64,000 bases of DNA from Pseudomonas sp. CFBP 13711 (GTDB lineage: Bacteria; Pseudomonadota; Gammaproteobacteria; Pseudomonadales; Pseudomonadaceae). Positions 54,436 to 63,433 of this stretch are shown piece by piece. Positions within the stretch are counted from its first letter, which is position 1; every line of letters begins with the position of its first letter. The notes below the pieces were generated by a model, which worked only from the letters and a program-made list of their open reading frames with translations, did not search any database and had not been told where the DNA came from. Where the stretch lies: positions 1 through 64,000 of the forward strand of contig NZ_JACYVI010000008.1 in the NCBI RefSeq assembly GCF_014842265.1, given 5' to 3'. A program made the position numbers and the translations under genes.

Positions 54436-57400
54436 ATGCTAAACAAAGGATTGTTCCTGGCCTGCGCGCTGGTACTGCTCAGTGCCTGCGATTCCTCCAC
54501 CTCCGATAAGCCCGCTTCAGCGGCGGCCACCCCTCCGGTTGCTGCGGCTTCATCAAGCGCCGCCGAGTCCGCGAAGCCCAAGCCTGCAGTAGACATTCCT
54601 GCGCTGAGCAAGCGCTACGCCGGACGCGAGTTGACGGTGGTGGACGTCTCCGAAGTTCAGCTTGATGGCGCCAGCACGCTGTCGTTGAGCTTCTCGGTGC
54701 CGTTGAACCCCGATCAGAAATTCGCTGAAAAAGTGCACCTGGTCGACAGCAAGGACGGCAAGGTCGATGGCGCCTGGGAGCTGTCGGACAACCTCATGGA
54801 GCTGCGCCTTCGTCACCTCGAGCCCAAGCGCAAGCTGGTGCTGACCATCGACCCGGGTCTGGTGGCGGTGAACAACAACACCCTGGCGGCAGAGTATTCC
54901 GCACGGCTGGAAACCTCCGATCTCCAGGCGACCGTGGGTTTCGCCAGTCGCGGCAGTCTGCTGCCGACCCGGCTCGCTGAAGGCCTGCCGGTAATCGCCC
55001 TCAACGTCGATAAAGTCGACGTCGAATTCTTCCGCATCAAGCCTGAGTCGCTGCCTGCGTTTCTTGGCTCCTGGGAAGGCTCGTCCAGTCTTGAGAGCTA
55101 CCAGTCCAAAGAACTGCTGCCCCTGGCCGATCTGGTCTACAGCGGCCGTTTCGACCTGAACCCTGCGCGCAACACCCGCGAGACCGTGCTGCTGCCGATC
55201 TCGGGCCTCAAACCGCTGCAACAACCGGGCGTTTATCTGGCCGTGATGCGCGCCTCCGGGACCTACAACTACACCCAGCCTGCCACGCTGTTCACCCTCA
55301 GCGACATCGGTCTGTCGGCGCATCGTTACGCCAATCGTCTGGACGTGTTCACTCAGGCGCTGGAAGGCGGCAAAGCCCTGAGCGGCGTGGACGTCGAGCT
55401 GTATGACGAGAAAGGCCGCGTGATCGGCCAGGGCAAGACTGACAACGCCGGCCACGCCGAGCTGCCATTGCCGGCCAAGGCTGAAGTGTTGCTGGCCCAC
55501 CAAGGCGAGCAGACCAGCATGCTGCGCCTGAACAGCGCCGCGCTGGATCTGGCGGAATTCGACATCACCGGCCCCAAGGCCCACCCGCTGCAATTCTTTA
55601 TTTTCGGCCCGCGCGATCTCTATCGCCCGGGCGAAGTGGTGCTGCTCAACGGTTTGCTGCGTGACAGCGACGGCAAGAGCGTCAAGCCTCAGCCGATTAC
55701 CGTGGAAGTGCGCCGACCGGATGAGCAGGTCAGTCGCAAGTTCGTGTGGGACGCTAACGCCACCGGGCTGTATCAATATCAATTGCAGCTGTCGGAAGAA
55801 GCGCCGACGGGTCGCTGGCAACTGGTGTTTGATCTGGGTGACGGCAAGCCGCAGCTGTATGAATTCCAGGTCGAAGACTTCCTGCCAGAACGCATGGCGC
55901 TGGAACTCAAGGGCAGCGACGCCCCGCTGGCGCCCGATGCGCCGTTCGATGTGGCGATTACCGGTCGATACCTCTATGGCGCACCCGCGTCGGGCAATCG
56001 CCTGAACGGTCAGCTGTATGTGCGTCCGCTGCGGGAAGCCGTGCCCGGCCTGCCGGGTTATCAGTTTGGTTCGGTGACCGAGGAAGACCTCAAGCAGGAC
56101 CTGGAGATCGAAGACAGCACGCTCGATGCCAACGGCAAGCTGGACCTGAGCATCGACAGCCAATGGGCCAAGGCCCGTTCACCGCTTGAGCTGGTGCTGC
56201 AAGCCAGTTTGCAGGAGTCGGGTGGGCGTCCGATCACGCGGCGTCTGACCCAACCGGTTTGGCCCGCCGATGCCATGCCGGGCCTGCGCGGTTTGTTCGA
56301 CGGCGAAGCCACCGACGGCGACGGTCCGGTTGAGTTCGAAGTGCTGATGGCCGACGCCCAGGGCCACAAGCTGGCTGCCGACAACCTCAAGGTGCGGCTG
56401 GTCCGCGAGCGCCGCGATTACTACTGGAACTACTCCGACAGCGATGGCTGGAGTTACCACTTCAACGAGAAGTTTCTCAACCTCTCCGAAGAAACCCTCA
56501 GCGTGAAGAAGGACTCGACGGCGAAAATCAGCTTCCCGGTGGAGTGGGGCCCTTATCGCGTCGAAGTCGAGGATCCGGCCACCGGCCTGATCAGCAGCGT
56601 GCGTTTCTGGGCTGGTTATCGCTGGCAGGACAATGCCGAAGGCGGCGCCGTGCGTCCCGATCAGGTCAAGCTGGCGCTGGACAAACCGGCCTATGCCGAC
56701 GGCGACACCGCAAAAGTCACCGTCACGCCGCCGTCGGCGGGCAAGGGCTATCTGTTGGTGGAGTCGAGCGAAGGGCCGCTGTGGTGGCAAGAGATCGACG
56801 TGCCGGCCGAAGGCAAAACCTACGACATCCCGATGGACAAGAAATGGGCGCGGCATGACCTCTACGTCAGCGCGCTGGTGATTCGTCCGGGTGAACGCAA
56901 AGCCAACGTCACGCCGAAACGCGCCGTGGGCGTGCTGCATCTGCCGCTGGACCGCTCGCAGCGCAAGCTGGCGCTGACCGTCACGGCGCCCGAGAAGATG
57001 CGGCCCAAGCAGCCGCTCAAACTGAAGGTCAATGCGAAGAACGCCGACGGCACGATTCCGAAGAGCGTGCATGTGCTGGTCGCTGCGGTGGACGTCGGCA
57101 TTCTCAACATCACCGAATACGCCACGCCGGATCCGTTCGCGGCGATGTTCGGGCGCAAGGAATACGGCGCCGATCAGCTGGATATCTATGGCCAGTTGAT
57201 CGAGGCCGGGCGTAATCGTCTCGCCAGCGTGGCCTTCGGCGGTGACGCGGCGCTGGCCAAAGGCGGCAAGCGGCCGGAAACCAGCGTCACCATCGTCGCT
57301 CTGCAAAGCGCGCCGGTGACCCTGAACGAGCAGGGCGATGCGGAAGTCAGCGTCGACATCCCGGATTTCAACGGTGAGCTGCGGATCATGGCCCAGGCCT

Positions 57401-59364
57401 GGACCGACGAGCGCTACGGCATGGCAGAAGCCAAAACCGTGGTGGCGGCGCCGCTGATCGCCGAGCTGTCGGCACCTCGATTCCTGGCGGGCGGCGACCA
57501 GACCAAGGTGGCGCTGGACCTGTCGAACCTGTCCGGCAAGGCGCAGAAGCTCAACGTGCAAGTCGTCGCTGAAGGGCAACTGAGCCTGGTCGAAGGCGAG
57601 AGCGCCAAAGCCATCAGCCTGAACCAGGGGCAACGCACGACGCTGCAGATTCCGGTCAAGGCGCTGGGCGGTTTCGGTCAGGGCGTCATTCGGGTCACGG
57701 TCAACGGTCTGGACCTGCCGGGCGAGAACCTGCCAGCCTTCAGCCGCGAATGGACCATCGGCGTGCGCCCTGCGTACCCGGCGATGCTCAAGCAATACCG
57801 CGCGGTGCTCAAGGATCAGGCATGGAGCCTGCCGGACGGCGCGCTTGAGGCGTTCGAGCCAGCGGGACGCGAGGCGCTGCTGTCGGTGTCGAGCCGTCCG
57901 CCGCTGAACCTAGGCGAACAGATCCGCGCGCTGAAAGCCTATCCCTACGGTTGCCTGGAGCAGACCACCAGCGGCTTGTACCCGTCGCTTTATGCCGACG
58001 CCGCAACCCTCAAGCGTCTGGGCCTGCAAGGCGAGTCCGATGCCGACCGCAAGCGCAAGATCGAGCTGGGGATCGAGCGACTGATCGGCATGCAGCGCTA
58101 CAACGGCAGCTTCGGCCTGTGGGCGGCGGACGGTGAGGAGGAATACTGGCTGACCGCATACGTCACCGACTTCCTGCTGCGTGCTCGCGACCAAGGCTTT
58201 GCCGTGCCACCGGACGCGCTGAAGAAGGCCAACGAGCGGCTGCTGCGTTACTTGCAGGAGCGCAATCAGATCGAGGTCAACTACAGCGAAAACGCCGATC
58301 ACACCCGTTTCGCTGTGCAGGCTTACGCAGGTCTCGTGCTGTCGCGCAGTCAGCAGGCGCCGTTGGGTGCGCTGCGCAGTCTGTTCGACCGCCGCAGCGA
58401 TGCGCGATCGGGTTTGCCGCTGGTGCAGCTGTCCATCGCGCTGGAAAAAATGGGCGACAAACCCCGCGCCGATCAGGCCTTGCTCGCAGGGCTGGCGGCC
58501 GGTCGCAAGGCCAACGACTGGCTCGCCGATTACGGCAGCCCGTTGCGTGATCAGGCGTTGATTCTGTCACTGCTGGAAGAAAACAAACTGGCGCCGGACA
58601 AAGTCGAGGAGCGGCTGTTTGCGCTGTCCGATCAGGTCGCGGCGAACCGTTATCTGTCGACCCAGGAGCGCAATTCGCTGTTCCTCGCCGGTCGCGATCT
58701 GCTGGGCAAGCCGGAAGGCAAATGGGCGGCGACCTTGACCAGCGGCAGCAACAATCGCGAACTGAGCAACGACCAACCGGGCGTCAAACTCGACAGTTCA
58801 GTGCTGGCCGCGCCGTTGACGGTGCAGAACACCGGTGGCGACACGCTGTACCAGCAGATGACGATTTCCGGTTATCCGTCGCAGCCGCCGGCGGCCGGGG
58901 GTGAGAACCTGTCGATCAGCCGTGATTACCTGGGCATGGACGGCGAGGCGCTGAATCTCAATGCCTTGAAGAGCGGTGAACTGGTCCTGGTGCACCTTGA
59001 GATCAAGGCCAAAGAGCGCGTGCCGGATGCGTTGGTAGTGGATCTGCTGCCCGCAGGTCTGGAGATCGAAAACCAGAATCTGGCGCAGAGTTCGGCGAGT
59101 CTGGAAGACGCCAGCGAGTCGGTGAAGCAGTGGCGCGAATCGATGGAAAACGCTGGCGTGAAGCATCAGGAATTCCGTGGCGATCGCTATGTGGCTGCGG
59201 TGGATCTGGAAGGCTTCAACACGGTGCACCTGCTGTATCTGGCGCGTGCTGTGACGCCGGGTGTGTACCGCGTGCCGCCGCCGCAAGTGGAGTCGATGTA
59301 TCGGCCGAACTGGCAGGCGCTGGGCGAAGCGCCGGCGCAGTTGGTGGTGAAGGGCAAGAAGTAG
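54436..59364 (+). CDS. yfhM: Bacterial alpha-2-macroglobulin, thioester type
   Basis: A 1,642-residue lipoprotein that traps and inhibits attacking proteases. The signal ends LLSAC (Cys18) and is followed by Asp, which favours inner-membrane anchoring as for the E. coli protein. A chain of MG beta-domains follows, with PRDLYRPGEVVLLNGLLR near residue 395 (MG3-type) and LSAPRFLAGGDQ. The thioester motif PYGCLEQ has Cys1173, and the helical thioester domain follows (IERLIGMQRYNGSFGLWAAD). The motif is intact, so covalent trapping should work. It is followed by pbpC, the standard partner, with a small opposite-strand gene inserted between them. Confidence 0.95.
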   Translation: MLNKGLFLACALVLLSACDSSTSDKPASAAATPPVAAASSSAAESAKPKPAVDIPALSKRYAGRELTVVDVSEVQLDGASTLSLSFSVPLNPDQKFAEKVHLVDSKDGKVDGAWELSDNLMELRLRHLEPKRKLVLTIDPGLVAVNNNTLAAEYSARLETSDLQATVGFASRGSLLPTRLAEGLPVIALNVDKVDVEFFRIKPESLPAFLGSWEGSSSLESYQSKELLPLADLVYSGRFDLNPARNTRETVLLPISGLKPLQQPGVYLAVMRASGTYNYTQPATLFTLSDIGLSAHRYANRLDVFTQALEGGKALSGVDVELYDEKGRVIGQGKTDNAGHAELPLPAKAEVLLAHQGEQTSMLRLNSAALDLAEFDITGPKAHPLQFFIFGPRDLYRPGEVVLLNGLLRDSDGKSVKPQPITVEVRRPDEQVSRKFVWDANATGLYQYQLQLSEEAPTGRWQLVFDLGDGKPQLYEFQVEDFLPERMALELKGSDAPLAPDAPFDVAITGRYLYGAPASGNRLNGQLYVRPLREAVPGLPGYQFGSVTEEDLKQDLEIEDSTLDANGKLDLSIDSQWAKARSPLELVLQASLQESGGRPITRRLTQPVWPADAMPGLRGLFDGEATDGDGPVEFEVLMADAQGHKLAADNLKVRLVRERRDYYWNYSDSDGWSYHFNEKFLNLSEETLSVKKDSTAKISFPVEWGPYRVEVEDPATGLISSVRFWAGYRWQDNAEGGAVRPDQVKLALDKPAYADGDTAKVTVTPPSAGKGYLLVESSEGPLWWQEIDVPAEGKTYDIPMDKKWARHDLYVSALVIRPGERKANVTPKRAVGVLHLPLDRSQRKLALTVTAPEKMRPKQPLKLKVNAKNADGTIPKSVHVLVAAVDVGILNITEYATPDPFAAMFGRKEYGADQLDIYGQLIEAGRNRLASVAFGGDAALAKGGKRPETSVTIVALQSAPVTLNEQGDAEVSVDIPDFNGELRIMAQAWTDERYGMAEAKTVVAAPLIAELSAPRFLAGGDQTKVALDLSNLSGKAQKLNVQVVAEGQLSLVEGESAKAISLNQGQRTTLQIPVKALGGFGQGVIRVTVNGLDLPGENLPAFSREWTIGVRPAYPAMLKQYRAVLKDQAWSLPDGALEAFEPAGREALLSVSSRPPLNLGEQIRALKAYPYGCLEQTTSGLYPSLYADAATLKRLGLQGESDADRKRKIELGIERLIGMQRYNGSFGLWAADGEEEYWLTAYVTDFLLRARDQGFAVPPDALKKANERLLRYLQERNQIEVNYSENADHTRFAVQAYAGLVLSRSQQAPLGALRSLFDRRSDARSGLPLVQLSIALEKMGDKPRADQALLAGLAAGRKANDWLADYGSPLRDQALILSLLEENKLAPDKVEERLFALSDQVAANRYLSTQERNSLFLAGRDLLGKPEGKWAATLTSGSNNRELSNDQPGVKLDSSVLAAPLTVQNTGGDTLYQQMTISGYPSQPPAAGGENLSISRDYLGMDGEALNLNALKSGELVLVHLEIKAKERVPDALVVDLLPAGLEIENQNLAQSSASLEDASESVKQWRESMENAGVKHQEFRGDRYVAAVDLEGFNTVHLLYLARAVTPGVYRVPPPQVESMYRPNWQALGEAPAQLVVKGKK

Positions 59365-59382
59365 AAGAGGGGTGACGCTGGT

Positions 59383-59520
59383 TGCTCCCACGCTCTGCGC
59401 GGTAGCACCTCGGTCGACGCTCTGCGTCAGGGGACGCGGAGCGTCTTGGGCTGCATTTCCGCGCGGAACGTGGGAACGATCAGCGCCGAGCGGACGATCA
59501 GCGCCGCGAGGGAACGATCA
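59383..59520. repeat. Worn palindromic repeat of the CGTTCCCACGC family
   Basis: GCTCCCACGCTCTGCGCGG, GACGCTCTGCGTC/GACGCGGAGCGTC and AACGTGGGAACGATCAGC parallel the element at 7385-7492. The end of the unit (AACGATCAGCGCCG) is repeated two or three times up to 59520. Confidence 0.65.
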
Positions 59521-59526
59521 AAGCAA

Positions 59527-59820
59527 TCAATGAATAATCCAGCTCAACAGCCACAACCCCAGAAACAGCCAGATGATCCCCATGATGATCGAGGCGCGCA
59601 TGAAGGCGCGGATCGCTGAATACAGCAGCATCAGTCCGACGACCAGGGCGACGATGCTGACGATTGAAGTGTCCATGCCCAGCGTGCGCGACAGACCGTC
59701 AACGAAATTGCCGCCCGCGTGAGTGAACATGTTGAACAACCAGCTTAAGCCGTCGACGACGAAGCGGATCACGGCGCCAATCACTTGGCCGAGCCATTCG
59801 AAAACGCTTTCTACCTGCAT
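59527..59820 (-). CDS. Small inner-membrane protein, unknown function
   Basis: 97 residues from the ATG at 59820 (MQVESVFEWLGQVIGAVIRF), preceded by AGGAAGC. Two strong hydrophobic segments fill the C-terminal half (SIVSIVALVVGLMLLYSAI and SIIMGIIWLFLGLWLLSWII), and an amphipathic N-terminal helix precedes them. I do not recognise a family. It lies on the opposite strand between the macroglobulin and PBP1C genes, with its 5' end about 95 bases from the divergent pbpC start. Confidence 0.8.
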   Translation of the reverse strand: MQVESVFEWLGQVIGAVIRFVVDGLSWLFNMFTHAGGNFVDGLSRTLGMDTSIVSIVALVVGLMLLYSAIRAFMRASIIMGIIWLFLGLWLLSWIIH

Positions 59821-59915
59821 ATCTGCTTCCTGATGAGGGACGTGGACCAAAAACGGCACTGCCCGCTTTGGCTGCTGATTGTCCGGGCGAGTTCCCTGTC
59901 GGGTAAAGGCTTTCT

Positions 59916-62330
59916 GTGAAGATCACGCGATTATTGCCGCGAAGGAACCGCCCGGGATTCACAAGTCCATTGTGGGAGCGAGCGTGCTCGCGAATGGGAC
60001 GACGGTGTACTCGCGTTTTGGCCTGGCTCATTGGCAGCCTGCTCATCGTGTGTCTGCTGCTCTGGCTCGCCGACCGGATCTGGCCGCTGCCCTTGCCCAA
60101 GGATGATCTGGCCCGCGTGGTGCTCGCCGAAGACGGCACGCCGCTGTGGCGATTCGCCGATGCCAATGGCGTCTGGCGCTACCCGGTGACGGTCGATCAG
60201 GTGTCGCCCTATTACCTCGAAGCGCTGCTGACCTACGAGGACCGTTGGTTCTATCAGCATCCCGGCGTGAACCCCATGGCGCTGGCGCGCGCCGCCTGGC
60301 AAAACCTCAGCGGCGGCCATGTGGTGTCCGGGGGCAGTACGCTGTCGATGCAGGTGGCGCGTTTGCTCGACCCCCATTCGCGCACCCTGGCGGGCAAGCT
60401 TCGTCAACTGTGGCGCACCGCGCAGCTGGAATGGCACCTGTCCAAACAGGACATTCTGGTGCTGTACCTGAATCGCGCGCCGTTTGGCGGCACGTTGCAG
60501 GGCGTCGCCGCGGCCAGTTGGGCGTATCTCGGCAAGTCCCCGCAACAACTGACCCGTGCCGACGCGGCGCTGTTGGCGGTATTGCCCCAGGCGCCGAGTC
60601 GTCTGCGCCCGGATCGTCACGCCCAACGAGCCCAGGCCGCGCGGGACAAGGTGCTGCGGCGTCTGGCTGAGTTCGGCACGTGGCCTCAGGGCGCGGTCGA
60701 CGAAGCGCTGGAAGAACCGCTGCTGCTTGCGCCCCGTCAGGAACCGAGCCTGGCGCCTTTGCTGGCCCGGCGCCTGAACCGCCCGAACAGCCCGCCCCTG
60801 ATCCGCACCACGCTGGACGCCGGCCTGCAGCGTCGTCTCGAAGACCTGCTGCTGGGCTGGCGCGCACGCTTGCCCGAGCGAACGTCCGCCGCGATTCTGG
60901 TGGTGGAAGCGCAGAACATGGCCGTCCGCGCGTACGTTGGCTCGGTGGACATCGGCGACGCCAAACGTTTTGGTCATGTGGACATGGTCAGCGCGCTGCG
61001 TTCCCCCGGTTCGACGCTCAAACCCTTTCTCTACGGCAAGGCCATCGACGCCGGGCTCATCCATTCCGAATCGTTGCTGCAGGACGTGCCCCGGCGCTAC
61101 GGCGACTATCGTCCCGGCAATTTCTCGTCGGGGTTTAACGGCGCGGTGGCGGCGAGTTCGGCGCTGTCGATGTCGCTCAACCTGCCGGCGGTGCAGTTGC
61201 TGGAAGCCTACGGACCCAAGCGTTTCGCTGCCGAATTGCGCAACGGCGGCGTGCCGCTGACCCTGCCGCCTCTGGCCGAACCCAATCTGGCGTTGATTCT
61301 CGGCGGCGCGGGCAGCCGACTGGAGGATCTGGTGGGCGGCTACAGCGCGTTTGCGCGGGGCGGGCGCAGCGCGGACATTCGCTTGCAGCCCGATGATCGT
61401 CTGCGTGACCGACCGATGATGTCGCCGGGGGCGGCGTGGATCATCCGGCGGATTCTCAGCGGCCAGTCACGACCTGATCTCGACCCCCATGCCGAGCTTG
61501 TGCAGCGGCCGCAACTGGCCTGGAAAACCGGCACCAGCTACGGCTTTCGGGATGCGTGGTCGATTGGCGTGGGGCCAAGGTTTCTGATTGGCGTGTGGAT
61601 TGGCAGGCCCGACGGGACGCCGGTGCCGGGGCAGTTCGGTCTGGCGTCGGCGGCGCCGCTGATGCTGCAGGTTCACGACCTGTTGGTGAACCGCGACGCC
61701 CAGCGCAACATCCTGCCGCCCGTGTTGCCGGTGCCGCTCAACGTTGGCGTCGCGGCGATCTGCTGGCCGCTGGGGCAGCCGATGAGCAAGAGTGATCCGA
61801 ACTGCCGCCGTCAGCGTTTCGCCTGGACCCTCGACGGCACGACGCCGCCGACCTTGCAGGCGACCGATCAGCCGCTGGGATTGGGGCTCACGGAAAAAGT
61901 CTGGCTGAATGATAAGGGCCTGCGTGTCGCGGCAAGTTGTCCACAGGCTCAACCAAAAGACATTGCCCTCTGGCCGGCGCCGCTTGAGCCTTGGCTGCCG
62001 AAAACCGAGCGGCGCGAGGCGCGCTTGCCGGACATCGACCCGTCATGCCCGCCCCAGGGATTGAGCCTGGCGCCGCCGTTGTCCGTGGTGGGGGTGCGAG
62101 AGGGCGATCAGTTGCGCTTGCCGGCCGGCAGTCAGCAACTGTTGCGGCCCACGCTGTCGGCGCTGGGCGGAAGTGGCCGGCGCTGGTGGTTCATCGACGG
62201 CACGCCGGTGGGCGACACCGCCAGTCAGGACAGCTACACCCACACCTTCACGCGCTTGGGGCGATACCAACTGAGCGTGCTGGATGAAAGCGGGCAGACC
62301 GCCCGGGTGGAGTTCAGTGTGGTGGAGTGA
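59916..62330 (+). CDS. pbpC: Penicillin-binding protein 1C
   Basis: A bifunctional peptidoglycan synthase of 804 residues from a GTG at 59916 with AAAGG six bases before it. One membrane segment (VLAWLIGSLLIVCLLLWLA) is followed by glycosyltransferase 51 with EDRWFYQHPGVNP and GGSTLSMQVARLL. The transpeptidase has RSPGSTLKPFLYG (SxxK), SALSMSLN and WKTGTSYGF, and a C-terminal BiPBP domain follows. Residues about 16-27 are encoded by a REP element, so the cytosolic tail looks lengthened by a repeat insertion. An ATG at 59994 is an alternative start but has no clear ribosome binding site. Confidence 0.93.
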   Translation: MKITRLLPRRNRPGFTSPLWERACSRMGRRCTRVLAWLIGSLLIVCLLLWLADRIWPLPLPKDDLARVVLAEDGTPLWRFADANGVWRYPVTVDQVSPYYLEALLTYEDRWFYQHPGVNPMALARAAWQNLSGGHVVSGGSTLSMQVARLLDPHSRTLAGKLRQLWRTAQLEWHLSKQDILVLYLNRAPFGGTLQGVAAASWAYLGKSPQQLTRADAALLAVLPQAPSRLRPDRHAQRAQAARDKVLRRLAEFGTWPQGAVDEALEEPLLLAPRQEPSLAPLLARRLNRPNSPPLIRTTLDAGLQRRLEDLLLGWRARLPERTSAAILVVEAQNMAVRAYVGSVDIGDAKRFGHVDMVSALRSPGSTLKPFLYGKAIDAGLIHSESLLQDVPRRYGDYRPGNFSSGFNGAVAASSALSMSLNLPAVQLLEAYGPKRFAAELRNGGVPLTLPPLAEPNLALILGGAGSRLEDLVGGYSAFARGGRSADIRLQPDDRLRDRPMMSPGAAWIIRRILSGQSRPDLDPHAELVQRPQLAWKTGTSYGFRDAWSIGVGPRFLIGVWIGRPDGTPVPGQFGLASAAPLMLQVHDLLVNRDAQRNILPPVLPVPLNVGVAAICWPLGQPMSKSDPNCRRQRFAWTLDGTTPPTLQATDQPLGLGLTEKVWLNDKGLRVAASCPQAQPKDIALWPAPLEPWLPKTERREARLPDIDPSCPPQGLSLAPPLSVVGVREGDQLRLPAGSQQLLRPTLSALGGSGRRWWFIDGTPVGDTASQDSYTHTFTRLGRYQLSVLDESGQTARVEFSVVE
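59971..59995. repeat. REP element inside the 5' end of pbpC
   Basis: TGTGGGAGCGAGCGTGCTCG, then CGAAT, is a nearly perfect REP (one change, AGCGTGCTC for AGCTTGCTC). It lies in the same frame as pbpC and is read as L-W-E-R-A-C-S-R-M in the short cytosolic tail. Confidence 0.8.
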
Positions 62331-62379
62331 GGCAATGCCCTGGACTCTGTCTGCGGGCGCTCAACTGGGCGCAATCCAT

Positions 62380-62790
62380 TGTAGGAGTGAGCTTGCTCGC
62401 GAATGGGCGGTACGACCGCTAAAGATTCAGCGGCTGGAATACCGTCTTCGCGAGCAAGCTCACTCCTACGTGCGATGTATCGGCTGGGAGATAGCGCGGT
62501 GTCAGAGGACGCCGCAGATGTATCTGTTGAAGCACGGATTGTAGGAGTGAGCTTGCTCGCGAATGGGCGGTACATGCGCTAAAGATTCAGCGGCTGGAAT
62601 ACCGTCTTCGCGAGCAAGCTCATTCCTACATGCGATGTGTCAGCTCAGAGATAGCGCGGTGTCAGAGGACGCCGCAGATGTATCTGTTGAAGCACGGAGT
62701 GTGGGAGCGAGCTTGCTCGCGAATGGTCGGCACATCCGTTAAAGATTCAGCGGCTGAAATACCTTCTTCGCGAGCAAGCTCACTCCTACA
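62380..62790. repeat. Three tandem REPIN units, period 160 bp
   Basis: REP pairs at 62380-62469, 62540-62630 and 62700-62790 each enclose a spacer with AAAGATTCAGCGGCTG. The units are linked by a shared flank (GAGATAGCGCGGTGTCAGAG and following). The first two use the TAGGAGTGAG variant; the third begins with GTGGGAGCGAG. They fill the 490-base gap between pbpC and the DUF4136 gene; no other gene is seen there. Confidence 0.9.
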
Positions 62791-62821
62791 TGGACCTCAC
62801 AGGCTGAGCACTGATCAACCT

Positions 62822-63391
62822 TCAATGCGGTGGATATTGCTGCAGAATTTGCTGCACGGTCTGGCGCAGGGCCTGCTCGCGTGCAGCAGGGTTGGTATTG
62901 CTGTCGTTGACCATCTGCTCGGTGCTGCCACGCCACACCAGCTTGCCATCCTTGCCGTCGAGCATGTCGATCTGCAGCGTCGAGACTTTGTAATCGATGT
63001 TGCGCGTCTCGGTGCCGATCGGGCCGCCCCAGTAGCCGCCCCACGGATTACCCCAATAACCGCCAGCGCCGCCATAGTTGGTAGTCACCGTCTGTTGGCG
63101 GTTCTCGACGATCAGCCATGCCTGCAGTTGAACATCCGCTTTCACGCCGGGCGCTGCCATGCGCAGGCCGCGTTGCTCCAATTGCTCGCCGACCGCCTGG
63201 CGAATGCGCTGCTCGGTCAGATCACTTTTGATGCGCGGATCGTTAGGCTGATATTGCAAGCCGGGCTCTTTCCACGCCCAAGAGCGGTAAGCGCCGAAAT
63301 CCCGCTGGGAGTCGAAGTCACGGTTGACCCGATCGGTCTGGCAGGCGCCGAGCAGCAGGGCGACACAGAGGACAGCAATGCGGCGATACAT
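62822..63391 (-). CDS. DUF4136 lipoprotein
   Basis: 189 residues. The lipoprotein signal (MYRRIAVLCVALLLGAC, Cys17) leads to a DUF4136 domain beginning RDFDSQRDFGAYRSWAWKEP, with a Gly/Trp/Tyr-rich loop (YGGAGGYWGNPWGGYWGG) in the middle. Probably an envelope lipoprotein; function unknown. It follows a second DUF4136 gene by 42 bases, and the two look like a duplicated pair. Confidence 0.88.
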   Translation of the reverse strand: MYRRIAVLCVALLLGACQTDRVNRDFDSQRDFGAYRSWAWKEPGLQYQPNDPRIKSDLTEQRIRQAVGEQLEQRGLRMAAPGVKADVQLQAWLIVENRQQTVTTNYGGAGGYWGNPWGGYWGGPIGTETRNIDYKVSTLQIDMLDGKDGKLVWRGSTEQMVNDSNTNPAAREQALRQTVQQILQQYPPH

Positions 63392-63433
63392 GGGTTTCTC
63401 CAGCGTGAAAACAAAACGCCACGGGGCGCGAAA

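Noticed and set aside
56179..57795. Minus-strand open frames opposite the macroglobulin gene (also 54553-56163)
   Set aside because: Shadows of the 1,642-residue gene, which has signal peptide and thioester motif.
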